Shown here one piece after another: positions 17,502-32,473 of a stretch of DNA of 64,000 bases. Origin of the DNA: an uncultured Woeseiaceae bacterium (GTDB lineage: Bacteria > Pseudomonadota > Gammaproteobacteria > Steroidobacterales > Woeseiaceae); contig CAMYJB010000002.1 in NCBI GenBank assembly GCA_947258565.1, forward strand, positions 1 to 64,000, written 5' to 3'. Within the stretch, counting starts at the first letter, position 1; every line of letters starts with the position of its first letter. Position numbers and translations under genes: made by a program. The notes below the pieces were generated by a model. That model ran no database searches and was not told where the DNA came from. It saw only the letters and a list, made by a program, of their open reading frames with translations.

Positions 17502-17549
17502 CTGGATCTAACGGGGTTTCTGTTCCGGCTCGTCGCGACGACATTACTT

Positions 17550-17906
17550 GTGCTGGCGACTTACAATCCCAGCGGTTTTTCCTTCGCGCACTGGGTGAAG
17601 ACGGCATTCGCCGAAAATGGGCTGGGACCTGAACATTTCGTGGTTGGCGTGGTACTCGTCATCGGCTGGATCGTTCTGCTGTCTGCCACCTACCGGTCGA
17701 TGGGTCTGCTCGGGCTGATCCTGGGCGCCGCAATGTTTGGTGGCCTGGTCTGGCTCCTGGTCGATATCGGCGTCCTGTCGATCGACTCGACGTCCGAGCT
17801 GACCTGGATCATCCTGATCGTGGCATCAATCGTGCTCGCGATCGGCCTGAGCTGGTCGCACGTCTGGCGCCGCCTAACCGGGCAATTCGAGGTCGACGGC
17901 GACTGA
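17550..17906 (+). CDS. DUF6524-like small membrane protein, N-terminus uncertain
   Basis: From GTG 17550 the product has 118 residues with membrane segments at about 30-50, 55-74 and 83-105, matching the DUF6524 pattern (ATYNPSGFSFAHW, then RSMGLLGLILGAAMFGGLVWLL). Family members normally begin about 15 residues earlier with a first helix. Here the frame continues upstream as LDLTGFLFRLVATTLLVLATYNP, but no ATG, GTG or TTG occurs back to the TGA at 17421. CTG 17502 (GAGAGA upstream) may be a rare start. Function unknown. Confidence 0.6.
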   Translation: MLATYNPSGFSFAHWVKTAFAENGLGPEHFVVGVVLVIGWIVLLSATYRSMGLLGLILGAAMFGGLVWLLVDIGVLSIDSTSELTWIILIVASIVLAIGLSWSHVWRRLTGQFEVDGD

Positions 17907-17952
17907 CGTTCGCGCTCGCCCGCGGCAACCAAGCAGCGGCGTTGCCGGCCAG

Positions 17953-17970
17953 TCTCTCCGGGCGGGGCCA
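17953..17970 (+). repeat. Third, degenerate tRNA-Arg 3'-end copy
   Basis: TCTCTCCGGGCGGGGCCA shares its first 12 bases and the CCA end with the tRNA 3' end at 2432-2448. As at the other copies, a GC hairpin terminator follows at once (17974-18001). Outer bases CGCCCG and CGGGCG flank an inner CGGCAAC/GTTGCCG hairpin upstream. Confidence 0.5.
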
Positions 17971-17973
17971 AAA

Positions 17974-18001
17974 AAAAGGGCCCCGGTTGCGGGGCCCTTT
18001 T
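17974..18001. terminator. Bidirectional terminator between DUF6524-like gene and cold-shock gene 1
   Basis: AAAAGGGCCCC (17974-17984) pairs perfectly with GGGGCCCTTTT (17991-18001) around a six-base loop, flanked by A and T runs on both sides. It serves the convergent genes ending at 17906 (+) and 18020 (-). Confidence 0.85.
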
Positions 18002-18019
18002 CTGTACAGGTCGGGTTTC

Positions 18020-18226
18020 TTAGACGAGAACGATATTCTCTGCCTGCGGGCCCTTCTGGCCCTGCGTGACGGTGAATTCGACCTTCTGGCCTTCAACGAG
18101 CGACTTGAAGCCGTCGCCCTGGATCGCGCTGAAGTGCGCGAACACGTCGGGCCCCGATTCCTGCTCGATGAATCCGAATCCCTTGGCATCGTTGAACCAT
18201 TTCACGGTTCCGGTAGTAGTAGACAT
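18020..18226 (-). CDS. Cold-shock protein 1 (CspA family)
   Basis: Predicted 68-residue single cold-shock domain with RNP1 KGFGFIE and RNP2 DVFAHFS. It binds single-stranded RNA/DNA and melts RNA structure. AGGAAAGAG precedes the ATG. It is almost identical to the paralogue at 54346-54552, and both share a long conserved leader upstream (18227-18400). It may be cold- or growth-phase-controlled through that leader. Confidence 0.95.
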   Translation of the reverse strand: MSTTTGTVKWFNDAKGFGFIEQESGPDVFAHFSAIQGDGFKSLVEGQKVEFTVTQGQKGPQAENIVLV

Positions 18227-18400
18227 AACTCTTTCCTATTTAAACAACGTAATGAAAGCCCTCTTCCAAGGGCCGGTGTAGCTGGAAGTGATGCGATTAC
18301 TAATGAAAAACAGGACGAGGTACTACGGAAGAAACTTCTGAAGGAACTTCGAAATGGAGTGCATAGTGAATAGCGCACTTACAAGCACGGCGAAGTATAG
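18227..18400 (-). promoter_or_regulatory. Conserved long 5' leader of cold-shock gene 1
   Basis: The roughly 170 bases upstream of the start match, over most of their length, those upstream of the second cold-shock gene (54553-54725). They include a 23-base identical stretch (18321-18343) and a hairpin near the start (18258-18273, stem GCCCT/AGGGC in both). Conservation outside coding sequence, as in the cspA mRNA thermosensor, suggests a structured regulatory leader. The transcription start was not located. Confidence 0.65.
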
Positions 18401-18593
18401 AGCAACACGTGGCGGATACAAGGAATAAATGAACGAATTCAGCATCATCTGCACAGAACCGTCACAAATAGTGGCCAAATTCGTACAAATGGACTGATAT
18501 CACGCGTATAGTGAACCGGTAGCCGCTTATCGAGCTTAAGGACCAACCGCGTCCCTATCCTCCGTATTCGGGTGCGTATTCAATCGGCCCGGC

Positions 18594-18887
18594 ATGGTGC
18601 GAGCGCCGATGCCCTCGCGGAGCATTATTCCCTTGATCGAAGAAGACTATGCGATTGTCTCGGTTGAGCCGACAGATCCGCCCGGTGACATGGCGGGTAC
18701 CGGCTGGCACTGCTACATTATCGAGCAAGGCAGTAACACGATTCGCGGCTACCAGCGGGGCGATATCAAAGCCGTAACGCGGGCCGTAGAAGAAATCGTC
18801 ATGCGTTTAAACGAGCGGCGATACGGACGAAGCGGGCGCGTTCACCTGACCATGTCGGCACAAGGAAAGAAAGCCAAGCGCCAATAG
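18594..18887 (+). CDS. Small conserved hypothetical protein
   Basis: Predicted 97 residues (MVRAPMPSRS; the inner ATG 18609 is an alternative). It has a compact beta-rich core, IIEQGSNTIRGYQRGDIKAVTRAVEEIVMRLNERR, and a basic tail KKAKRQ that may contact nucleic acid. I do not recognise a named domain. It lies upstream of rhlE in the same direction, separated by a hairpin at 18892-18914. Confidence 0.6.
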   Translation: MVRAPMPSRSIIPLIEEDYAIVSVEPTDPPGDMAGTGWHCYIIEQGSNTIRGYQRGDIKAVTRAVEEIVMRLNERRYGRSGRVHLTMSAQGKKAKRQ

Positions 18888-18891
18888 GCAC

Positions 18892-18914
18892 GCAAAAGGA
18901 TTCCTTCCTTTTGC
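18892..18914 (+). terminator. Hairpin after small hypothetical gene
   Basis: GCAAAAGGA (18892-18900) pairs with TCCTTTTGC (18906-18914) around a five-base loop, just after the stop at 18887. There is no T run, so it could also be an attenuator before rhlE. Confidence 0.5.
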
Positions 18915-19082
18915 CAGGGAGTCTGTTATAGTGCGCCGCATCCTGGCGCACATCGATCGGCGCCACTTACTACAGCTCGCAATCCTGCGAGCATCGTAGC
19001 CACTCAAGAATTCCAGCCTGGATCGAGACTTTTGCGGCATCGCGTCGTCATCGTGTCAGGCGTCTTCGGAGCAAACATTCCA

Positions 19083-20360
19083 GTGTTATTCAACCAATTT
19101 GGCCTTTCGGCCGAACTGCTGCGTGCAGTCGAACACCAGGGGTACCAGACGGCGACCCCGATTCAGCAGCAGGCAATACCTCCCATTCTCGAGGGCCGCG
19201 ACGTCCTGGCGGGCGCCCAGACCGGTACCGGCAAGACGGCGGGCTTCACCTTGCCAATGCTGCAGCGCCTCCAACAGGGCACTGCCAATCGGCGCCGTAT
19301 CCGTGCCCTGGTGCTAACCCCCACGCGCGAACTGGCAGCCCAGGTCGCAGACAGCGTACGTTGTTACGGACAGTACCTGCCGTTCCGCGCCGCCGTCATC
19401 TACGGTGGTGTCAGCATCAACACCCAGATAGCGAAGTTGCGCAAGGGCGTGGATGTGGTCGTTGCAACGCCCGGGCGGTTGCTCGACCACCTGCAGCAGG
19501 CGACCATCGACCTCAGTGCCGTCGAGTGCCTGGTCCTCGATGAGGCGGACCGGATGCTCGACATGGGCTTCATTCGTGACATCCGCAAGATCATGAGAAC
19601 GTTGCCGCAGGAGCGCCAGAACCTGCTGTTTTCGGCCACGTTCTCGAAAGACATTCGCCGCCTGGCGGCGGACCTCCTGGATTCGCCGACGGAGATCAGC
19701 GTCGCCACGAACGGCAAACCGGCGGAGGGCATTGACCAGGTGGTGTTCCAGGTCGACCGGCAACGCAAGCGGGAGCTTCTCTCGCATACGATTGGCGCGC
19801 GCGATTGGCGCCAGGTCCTGGTATTCACGAGGACCAAGCATGGGGCCAACAGGCTGGCAGCCCAGCTTGAAGCTGACGGCCTCAAGTCTGCTGCAATTCA
19901 CGGCAACAAATCACAGGCCGCTCGTGTGCGGGCATTGCAGGAGTTCAAGACCGGCAAGGTCAGGGTCCTCGTGGCAACCGACGTCGCCGCCCGGGGCCTC
20001 GACATCGAGCGCTTGCCGCACGTGGTTAATTACGAACTGCCGCATGTGCCGGAAGACTATGTGCATCGCATCGGGCGCACGGCGCGTGCCGGGCGTGAGG
20101 GTAATGCGCTCTCACTCGTCTGTGTCGATGAGCACAAGCTGCTGGCCGACATCGAAAAATTGCTGCAGATGAACATCAGCAAGAAGACGGTTCCAGGCTA
20201 TGAGCCGGATCCACGAATCAAGGCAGAGCCCATTACGATGGGGCGTGTGCAGCGCTCGTCCGGCCCGAAGAAGAGGCGACGGAACGCAGGCCGCCCGGCC
20301 ACAGCGAAGGGCAGCGGCTCGCGCAAAAGCCGGCCTTCCAAACGCCAGTCACAGAGATAA
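19083..20360 (+). CDS. DEAD-box RNA helicase, RhlE type
   Basis: Predicted 425 residues from GTG 19083 ([13 protein letters not shown], as RhlE proteins begin; GGAGC upstream). Visible motifs: Q motif with TPIQQQAIP, motif I AQTGTGKT, Ia [53 protein letters not shown] basic C-terminal tail ([11 protein letters not shown]) fits RNA binding. It unwinds RNA duplexes in ribosome assembly and mRNA decay, often together with cold adaptation; cold-shock gene 1 is near. Confidence 0.94.
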   Translation: MLFNQFGLSAELLRAVEHQGYQTATPIQQQAIPPILEGRDVLAGAQTGTGKTAGFTLPMLQRLQQGTANRRRIRALVLTPTRELAAQVADSVRCYGQYLPFRAAVIYGGVSINTQIAKLRKGVDVVVATPGRLLDHLQQATIDLSAVECLVLDEADRMLDMGFIRDIRKIMRTLPQERQNLLFSATFSKDIRRLAADLLDSPTEISVATNGKPAEGIDQVVFQVDRQRKRELLSHTIGARDWRQVLVFTRTKHGANRLAAQLEADGLKSAAIHGNKSQAARVRALQEFKTGKVRVLVATDVAARGLDIERLPHVVNYELPHVPEDYVHRIGRTARAGREGNALSLVCVDEHKLLADIEKLLQMNISKKTVPGYEPDPRIKAEPITMGRVQRSSGPKKRRRNAGRPATAKGSGSRKSRPSKRQSQR

Positions 20361-20412
20361 CGCGGGGACGACCAGGTTTCTCGTAACAGTGGGCGTACTG
20401 AAGGTTTGCATG

Positions 20413-20435
20413 GACAGCCGCGATCCGCGGCTGTC
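20413..20435. terminator. Hairpin between rhlE and fccB
   Basis: GACAGCCGCG (20413-20422) pairs with CGCGGCTGTC (20426-20435) around ATC. It lies between convergent genes (20360 + and 20532 -) and probably ends one or both, though no T run is evident. Confidence 0.5.
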
Positions 20436-20531
20436 ACACAGCGACATGAGACTCGCCATTTCGCGCGGGTGCGCCGGTACCTGAGAGGAAACCCGGGCGA
20501 CTGACAGCATCGAGGCAGCGGGACCCGGGAA

Positions 20532-21818
20532 CTAGCCCCAGATGTCCGACGTGATGCTCTGGTACCAGCCTACCGCATAGCGCGATTCCGCCACCCGGAA
20601 TTCCGCGTCCGCATCCTTCGGGCTCACACCGCCGGCGCCCGGGACCGCCGCGATACCCTGATCGCCCAGGCGGTACACGGCGGCGACAGAGATACCGTAC
20701 TCGGGCCCGACGAGGCTGTAGCACGTGTTTACGTAGGAGGGGTCAGGCATCTCCTGGCCGCTGAGGCTCGCCATGATAGCTGTGGCGCAGACCTTGCCCT
20801 GGCTGCTTGCCGCGAAGCCGGATTTCGGCATCGGCGTCGCGATGGACGCGTCGCCGATCACGTGGATATCTTTTTGCATCTTCGATTCGAAGGTGCGCTG
20901 GTCGACCGGGCACCAGCCATTGTCGTCCGTCAGCCCCGCAACTTCGGCAATCGTTCCCGCCTTCTGTGGAGGAATCACGTTGATGACGTCGCCCTTGTGC
21001 GGGTCGCCAAAGGTCGGGTTCACGGTCATCGCCCCGACGTCCACCGCATCGATCGCGCCGCCCTCGGACTCGCTGATCCATTCGATCATGCCGGGGTACA
21101 GTGCCGCCCACCCCTGCTCGAACAGCGGCTGTTTCGAGAACTTCGGTTTCGCGTCGTAAATCAGGATCTTCGAACGCGGTTTATGCTTCTTCAGGTAATG
21201 TGCGATGAGGCTGGCACGCTCGTAAGGACCGGGCGGGCAGCGGAAGGGATTGGGCGGCGCGGCAATGATCACCACGCCACCGTCGGGCATTGCTTCGAGC
21301 TGTCTGCGCAGGAGGGTTGTCTGTTCGCCCGCTTTCCAGGCGTGCGGCATCGTGGCGCTCGCCGCTTCGTCGTAGCCCTCGATTGCGCCCCAGCGCAGGT
21401 CGATGCCGGGCGATACCACGAGGCGGTCGTAGTCGAGCGATGGTCCACCGGCGAGCCGGACCTTCTTCGCATCGGCATCGACGTCCACCGCGCTGTCGTG
21501 CACGACCTTTACACCATGAGCATCGCGCAGGGAGTCATACCCGTGCGTAATGAAGTCCATGTCGTACAAGCCGCCCAGAACCGCGTTGCTGAACGGGCAG
21601 GTCATGAACGTTGAATCCCGTTCTACCAGCGTCACGTCGATGTCGCTCGACAACCTGCGGAGATACCCGGCACAGGTCGCGCCGCCGAATCCACCGCCGA
21701 TTACGACGACCCGCCCACCGGCCTTTGCATGTCCGATTCCAGGCCAACCCAGCACCGACGTCGCCGTGCCCAGCGCGCCGAGCGAAAGTACGAAACTTCT
21801 GCGCGTAGTCTTACTCAT
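20532..21818 (-). CDS. Sulfide dehydrogenase (flavocytochrome c) flavoprotein subunit
   Basis: Predicted 428-residue periplasmic flavoprotein. A Tat signal ([10 protein letters not shown]) is followed by the FAD fold [17 protein letters not shown], then the redox Cys in [14 protein letters not shown] and a second Cys in [13 protein letters not shown], the disulfide pair of the FccB/FCSD group. It oxidises sulfide to sulfur/polysulfide and passes electrons to cytochrome c. The next gene (21838, same strand) encodes a small cytochrome c that would be the partner. Confidence 0.92.
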   Translation of the reverse strand: MSKTTRRSFVLSLGALGTATSVLGWPGIGHAKAGGRVVVIGGGFGGATCAGYLRRLSSDIDVTLVERDSTFMTCPFSNAVLGGLYDMDFITHGYDSLRDAHGVKVVHDSAVDVDADAKKVRLAGGPSLDYDRLVVSPGIDLRWGAIEGYDEAASATMPHAWKAGEQTTLLRRQLEAMPDGGVVIIAAPPNPFRCPPGPYERASLIAHYLKKHKPRSKILIYDAKPKFSKQPLFEQGWAALYPGMIEWISESEGGAIDAVDVGAMTVNPTFGDPHKGDVINVIPPQKAGTIAEVAGLTDDNGWCPVDQRTFESKMQKDIHVIGDASIATPMPKSGFAASSQGKVCATAIMASLSGQEMPDPSYVNTCYSLVGPEYGISVAAVYRLGDQGIAAVPGAGGVSPKDADAEFRVAESRYAVGWYQSITSDIWG

Positions 21819-21837
21819 GACCGCTGCTTCCTGTTAA

Positions 21838-22152
21838 TCACTTCTGTTTGGAAAAATATTCGGCGATCTGGCGAATCTCGTCTTCGCTGTAGCCTGTAAC
21901 GTGTCGCCCCATGACCGTTGAAGGTCTCTCGCCAGAGCGGAAACTCTCCAGTGTCTCTTGCAGATACTCCGCGGACTTGCCGGCGATTGCCGGTATCGCG
22001 CCCGGACTGCGGCCGCCGGTCCCGTGGCAACCTTCACAGGATGCGGCCAGTATTGCGCCGCGGCTGAGTTCTCCGGCCTGGCCGGCAGCTGCGAGCATCA
22101 GGCTCGCCGCAAACAAAGCAATGAGCTTCAATAGCCTTGTCGAATTTCGCAT
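21838..22152 (-). CDS. Class I cytochrome c, likely FccA-like partner of fccB
   Basis: Predicted 104 residues from ATG 22152 (GGGGGA upstream; longer starts exist at 22173 and 22215). A signal peptide ([18 protein letters not shown]) precedes a single heme site CEGCH and a distal Met near GRHVTGYS. The ORF ends 19 bases before fccB, so they are one unit. It would take electrons from the flavoprotein. Confidence 0.88.
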   Translation of the reverse strand: MRNSTRLLKLIALFAASLMLAAAGQAGELSRGAILAASCEGCHGTGGRSPGAIPAIAGKSAEYLQETLESFRSGERPSTVMGRHVTGYSEDEIRQIAEYFSKQK

Positions 22153-22302
22153 CGCTCTGGTTCCCCCGTTCATGAGATTTTCTTGCCGGTGCGCCCCCGC
22201 GAACACCTTCCCCAAAGACTAGCAGACGCGAACTGATCCGTGAGCCCTCGCAAAGCCGGAATAGACTAAGGTCGAAAGGCGCTTAGCCACGGGCTTTCTG
22301 GC

Positions 22303-23565
22303 TCAGCCCGGCGGGCCCATCGGCGCCCGATCCGCGGTCGCATACAGACGTCGCAACGGCCGTTCGTTGATCGGCACGTGGATCAATGCCGCGGCAACCG
22401 ACAGCGCTACGCCGGTCCACCACACGACGTCGTAGGTACCGGTACGGTCATAGAGGTAGCCGCCGAGCCAAACCCCCAGGAAGCTGCCCAACTGGTGGCT
22501 GAGGAAGACGATGCCGAACAGCGTCGCCATGAACCGCAGGCCGAAAACCTGCGCGACGATGCCCGATGTCAGAGGCACGGTGGACAGCCACAGGATACCC
22601 ATGGTGGCGGCAAACAGGTAGATCGTCGATGGCGTCTTGTCCGCGATCAGCAAGCCGGCAATCGCGAGCGCACGCAGCGAGTAGATGACGACCAGGCCGT
22701 TCTTCTTCGGCCAGCGCTGCCCCGCAACGCCCGAGAGGAAAGAACCCACGATGTTGAACAGGCCGATGATCGCAATCGCGTAGGCGCCGACTTCCGCCGC
22801 GAGACCGAGGTCTTTGACGTAGGCGGGGAAGTGCACCGTGATGAACGCGACGTGGAAACCGCACACAAAGAAGCCGAGGGTCAGGAGCACATAGCCGCGA
22901 TGCCGGACGGCTTCGATGATTGCCTCGCCGAGACCTTGCTCAATCGCCGTGTGACTCTCTGTGTCGGCATTGCCCGGCAGCACGAACGCCAGCGGCACGA
23001 TAAAGAGTACCGATGCGGCAAGGAAGAAAAGCGCGGAATCCCAGCCGTACTCGGCGATGACCAGTTGGCTGAGCGGCGAGAAGATCACCTGTCCGAGAGA
23101 CCCGGCCGACGTACCGATACCGAGCACGAGGGACTGGCGCCCGGGTTCCACGACCTTTGCCATCGCGGCGAGCGCGATCGAGAAGGAGGTCAGTGCGATT
23201 CCGAGGCCGGTCAGGATGCCGCCGAACAATGTCAGGCCGACGCCGGTCGTGGTCGTCGCCATGCCCGCCGTACCGATGCCGTACACGATAGCGCCGGCTG
23301 CGAGCACGCGGGACGGGCCGTAGCGGTCCGCCAGCATGCTCGCGAACGGCACACCGAAGCCCCACACCAGGTTCTGGATCGCAAGCGCAAACGCAAAGGT
23401 CTCGCGCCCCCAGCCGCGCGCGCTGGTCATCGGCTCGAGCAGCAATCCGTAGGCCGAGCGCGCCCCGAAGCCGACCAGCGCGATCAGGCAGCCCGCCGCG
23501 ATCACGATCAGCGGCGTTCTCCAGTTCGGCGGACGGACGCCCGACCGGGTGCCGGGATTGTTCAT
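22303..23565 (-). CDS. Major facilitator superfamily transporter
   Basis: Predicted 420 residues from ATG 23565 with twelve hydrophobic segments. The loop after helix 2 carries ADRYGPSRV, the MFS motif-A position, and the sequence resembles monocarboxylate/oxalate-formate-type permeases (GxxxG in helix 1, GLLLEPM). The substrate cannot be told. It is divergent from the VWA gene at 23785 and 150 bases from the cytochrome gene on the same strand. Confidence 0.85.
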   Translation of the reverse strand: MNNPGTRSGVRPPNWRTPLIVIAAGCLIALVGFGARSAYGLLLEPMTSARGWGRETFAFALAIQNLVWGFGVPFASMLADRYGPSRVLAAGAIVYGIGTAGMATTTTGVGLTLFGGILTGLGIALTSFSIALAAMAKVVEPGRQSLVLGIGTSAGSLGQVIFSPLSQLVIAEYGWDSALFFLAASVLFIVPLAFVLPGNADTESHTAIEQGLGEAIIEAVRHRGYVLLTLGFFVCGFHVAFITVHFPAYVKDLGLAAEVGAYAIAIIGLFNIVGSFLSGVAGQRWPKKNGLVVIYSLRALAIAGLLIADKTPSTIYLFAATMGILWLSTVPLTSGIVAQVFGLRFMATLFGIVFLSHQLGSFLGVWLGGYLYDRTGTYDVVWWTGVALSVAAALIHVPINERPLRRLYATADRAPMGPPG

Positions 23566-23784
23566 GGCGGCTTGCCTTGCCCGGCGCGCCTGAGCGCTGT
23601 ATCGAGTAACGAACTCATGACCCAAAGTGTGTCACAGGTCCCAGATTATGTCCTTTGCCGTGATCTATGCTGTCAAGTCGAACGGCATTGGCACGCGACC
23701 CGGTTCGGCGCCGGGGGATCGCTTGCCGTTCAGCTTGGGCAAATCTCAGCGGTCAGGCGCGTGCGTTCCGGAGCAGGTGCCGAC

Positions 23785-25624
23785 ATGCGAAACAAATCAG
23801 CCATACTCGCCGCGTTCCTCGCGTGCTTCGCCGCGTCAAACGCAATGGGCCAACAGACCGGTAGCGGGGCGACGACCCCGAACGGGCTGCAAATCGAGAT
23901 CCAGTCTCCATCGCCGGATTTCGTCGCGAATTCAGGCGAGAAAGCCATCGAGGTCGAAGGCGTCGCGTCGACGATCGGCGGCGTCAAGTACCTCGACATG
24001 ATATTCGTCATGGATACGTCGACGAGCCTGCGCGGCACGGACCCTAAGGATTTTCGTTCAGCCGGCGCTATTGGCCTGGTCGAGAAACTCTCGCCGAGAA
24101 GCGATATCAAGATCGGCGTCGTCAGCTTCGACAGCCGGGGTGAGCTCGTGCAGCCGATGACGTCGGACCGCAAGCTGGTAGCCCAGGCACTGCGCGACAT
24201 GCCGCGCTCCGGCAGCACCAACCTTGCGGCCGGCATCAATACCGCATTGAAAGAACTCCGGGCGCACGGGCGCCCCGACTCATCGCGGGTGATCATGCTA
24301 TTTACGGACGGCCAGTCGAACAGAAAGCGGGCACATGCCGCGGCCGTCAAGGCACACGGGGAGGGCGCTACCATCCAGACGCTGCTGCTCGGGTCGAGCA
24401 GGACCGGCACGGAAATTCTCGACGAGATTTCCTGGGCCACGGGCGGCAGCCTGGTCCGGGTTTCGGATCCGTCGAAGCTGCCGCAGGCTTTCCTCGATCT
24501 GCGTACGACCGGCGTGGATGAGGTCACTCTCAGCGTCAATGGTTCGGCACCCGTGCCTGCGAAACTTGCGGGCGGCACGTTCATCGGCAGCCTGCCCGTC
24601 GAGACAGGCGAGAATCACATCGTCGCGCTTGCGACGAGCATCGACGGCCGGACACAGGAGTCGGCGATAACCGTGATGGTGCAGGACGCGAGCTGCGCGG
24701 CGCTCGAAGTGGCTGCCGTGAAGTCGGGCCGCGAGGTCGTATCGCTGGAGGACAAGTCGGTCGAAATCGTGGTCGATGCTTCCAGAAGCATGTGGGGCCG
24801 CATGCACGGCGAACCCAAGATGTCCGTTGCCAAGGAGATCCTGTGGGACGTCTCCCACTGGTTCCCGGAGGATCTCGATCTCGCGCTTCGTGCTTACGGC
24901 AGCACCAGCCCGAGCGAAAGCGCGAACTGTGCCGATTCCGCCTTACTGGTTCCATTTGCCAACGAAAACCGCGGACCCATCCGTGCTGCCATTGAAAGCC
25001 TGCGGCCGCTGGGGCAAACGCCCCCTCAATCAGGCGAGCAGGGATTTCGGCGCGCGTACGGACGATCGGGCGGTCGTGCTGGTTACCGACGGCATCGAGA
25101 GCTGTGGCGGGGATCCAGTGCAGGCCGCGCGCGAGCTTCGCGACCAGGGCATCATCGTCCACGTAATCGGTTTCGGCCTCGGCAGCGCCGCCGATGAGGA
25201 TACGGCGAGCCTGCAATCCATCGCCTATGCGTCGGGTGGACGGTACGTCACGGCCGGCAGTGCGGAGGAACTCAAGGCAGCACTCGCGCAGACCGTCGCA
25301 ACGTCCTACAGCGTGTACAAAGGCAGCACGCAGGTCGCCAGCGGGTCGCTGGGCTCGGACGCGCCCATTTACCTGCCCGAAGGCGACTATCGTGTCGAGC
25401 TGCACAGCTCGCCGCCGCAGAGCATGCCGGTCAGCCTGGCACCCAGGGACCGCGTGACCCTGACGCTGGAGAAGGCGGGCGGTTCCGTCTCTCATTACGA
25501 ACGCCGGGACAACATCGGCTACCGCTCCTGCGAGGACGTGGTTGCGTCGATCGAACGCCTGGAGGCGGGGCAGGGGTCGCTGCACACGGCGACCGACGAA
25601 GCGCTATATAACGATACCGACTGA
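23785..25624 (+). pseudogene. Secreted double-VWA protein, split by a +1 frameshift
   Basis: ATG 23785 starts a signal peptide (ILAAFLACFAASNAMGQ), then a first VWA domain with the metal-site motif VMDTSTS (about residue 75) and DGQSN, a beta-rich linker and a second VWA (VDASRSMWG at about 332). The frame breaks in a run of five C at 25021-25025. Removing one base restores RPLGQTPLNQAS, leading to VTDGIESCGGD and a C-terminal beta region ending at 25624. Two VWA domains suggest metal-dependent protein binding at the envelope. A homopolymer indel may be real or a sequencing error. Confidence 0.7.
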
Positions 25625-28263
<2,639 letters not shown>

Positions 28264-28294
28264 AAGCCGGCGCACTGAGTACACAATGAAGACG

Positions 28295-28321
28295 AACGGC
28301 GGCGCACCCTGCGCCGCCGTT
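28295..28321 (+). terminator. katG terminator
   Basis: AACGGCGGCGC (28295-28305) pairs perfectly with GCGCCGCCGTT (28311-28321) around five bases. It lies 31 bases past the katG stop. Confidence 0.8.
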
Positions 28322-28328
28322 CCCTCAT

Positions 28329-28411
28329 AATTAGGGGACAGTGACTTTAAGTGCCAGGCGAAATGGCTTACTTCCATTTCGCCTGGCACTTAAAGTCACT
28401 GTCCCCTAATT
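28329..28411. repeat. 38-bp perfect inverted repeat, element copy A
   Basis: Arms 28329-28366 and 28374-28411 are exact reverse complements around a seven-base loop CTTACTT. Each arm reads from its outer end AGGGGACAGTGACTTTAAG and on to GCCAGGCGAAATGG. The same element occurs at 36293-36365. The form is that of a non-autonomous hairpin mobile element (REP/MITE type). The right arm reaches into the CDF gene and supplies its last five codons and stop. Confidence 0.8.
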
Positions 28412-29325
28412 CGTTGGACCTCGATGGTCGCGTGCACGATGCCGAGTTCGGGCGGTATCCGCGACCGGTACGCGTCCGGCGATTTCGGATTGCTACTCAC
28501 GATCGCCAGGTCCGCCGCATAGATCCCCGGGCCGATGCTCCAACAGTGCAGGTCGATCACTCGGTCGCCGGATTGGCTCTCGAGCGATTTCTTTATTGCC
28601 GCGACCGTCTTCTCGTCGGTCTGGCGATCGAGCAACACTCTCGCGGATTGCTTGATGAGCCCATACGACCATCGCGAAACCAGTGCTGCGCCCACAAATC
28701 CCATGAGCGGGTCCAGCCAGTTGGCACCGTAGAACTTGGCCGCGAGGAGAGCGACGATCGCGAGGAGTGAGGTAAGAGCGTCGGCAAGCACGTGCAGATA
28801 CGCGGCACGAAGGTTGTGGTCGTGATGATGCGCGTGGCTGTGCCCGTGATGATCGTGATGATGGTGCGGCGTGGCCGCGAAGATCCAGGCGCTGAGGCCG
28901 TTTACGATAAGACCGACGACGGCAACGACGAGTGCCTGGTTGTACGAGATCTCCACCGGGGAAAAAAAGCGCGACGTACTCTCCGTCACCATGATCAGCG
29001 CGAACCCAAGCAGCAAAACCGCGCTGGCGAACCCGGCCAGACTGTTGAGCTTCCCGGTGCCGAAGGAAAACCGCTGGTCGGTCGCCAGCCTGCGGGCGAT
29101 GACGTACGCGAGGAAAGCGATGCCCAGCGCGGCGGCGTGCGAGGCCATGTGCAGGCCGTCCGCGAGCAGCGCCATCGAGCCGTACGCCAGCCCGGCGGCA
29201 ATTTCCACGACCATCATTACAGCCGTGATCAGCACGACGATCAGTGTGCGCTTTTCGCCGGGCTGTTCCCGGTCCTGCGCGAACACGTGATCGTGCTGCC
29301 AGTGTCCTGTGTCTCGTGTGTGCAT
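28396..29325 (-). CDS. CDF cation efflux transporter, DmeF-like
   Basis: Predicted 309 residues from ATG 29325, 16 bases after the czcA stop. Six hydrophobic segments carry the CDF metal sites: ADGLHMASHAAAL in helix 2 (HxxxH rather than the HxxxD of zinc CDFs, as in cobalt/nickel DmeF) and HVLADALTSL in helix 5. A His-rich loop HHHHDHHGHSHAHHH lies between helices 4 and 5. It exports Co, Ni or Zn from the cytoplasm in exchange for protons. Its last codons, RIRGQ-stop, lie in the inverted repeat at 28329-28411, so the native C-terminus has been replaced or trimmed. Confidence 0.88.
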   Translation of the reverse strand: MHTRDTGHWQHDHVFAQDREQPGEKRTLIVVLITAVMMVVEIAAGLAYGSMALLADGLHMASHAAALGIAFLAYVIARRLATDQRFSFGTGKLNSLAGFASAVLLLGFALIMVTESTSRFFSPVEISYNQALVVAVVGLIVNGLSAWIFAATPHHHHDHHGHSHAHHHDHNLRAAYLHVLADALTSLLAIVALLAAKFYGANWLDPLMGFVGAALVSRWSYGLIKQSARVLLDRQTDEKTVAAIKKSLESQSGDRVIDLHCWSIGPGIYAADLAIVSSNPKSPDAYRSRIPPELGIVHATIEVQRIRGQ

Positions 29326-29341
29326 GAGCGTAGCGCCTGTG

Positions 29342-32473
<3,132 letters not shown>

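Noticed and set aside
22378-23780. Very long plus-strand open frame continuing into the VWA gene
   Set aside because: It is antisense to the MFS gene, composed of Arg/Gln/His-rich noise and has no domain; the real start is the ATG at 23785 with a signal peptide.
28351-28770. Small proteins starting in the hairpin element (MPGEMA...)
   Set aside because: Both arms of the repeat give ATG starts with the same N-terminus on either strand at each copy; a property of the palindrome, not a gene.
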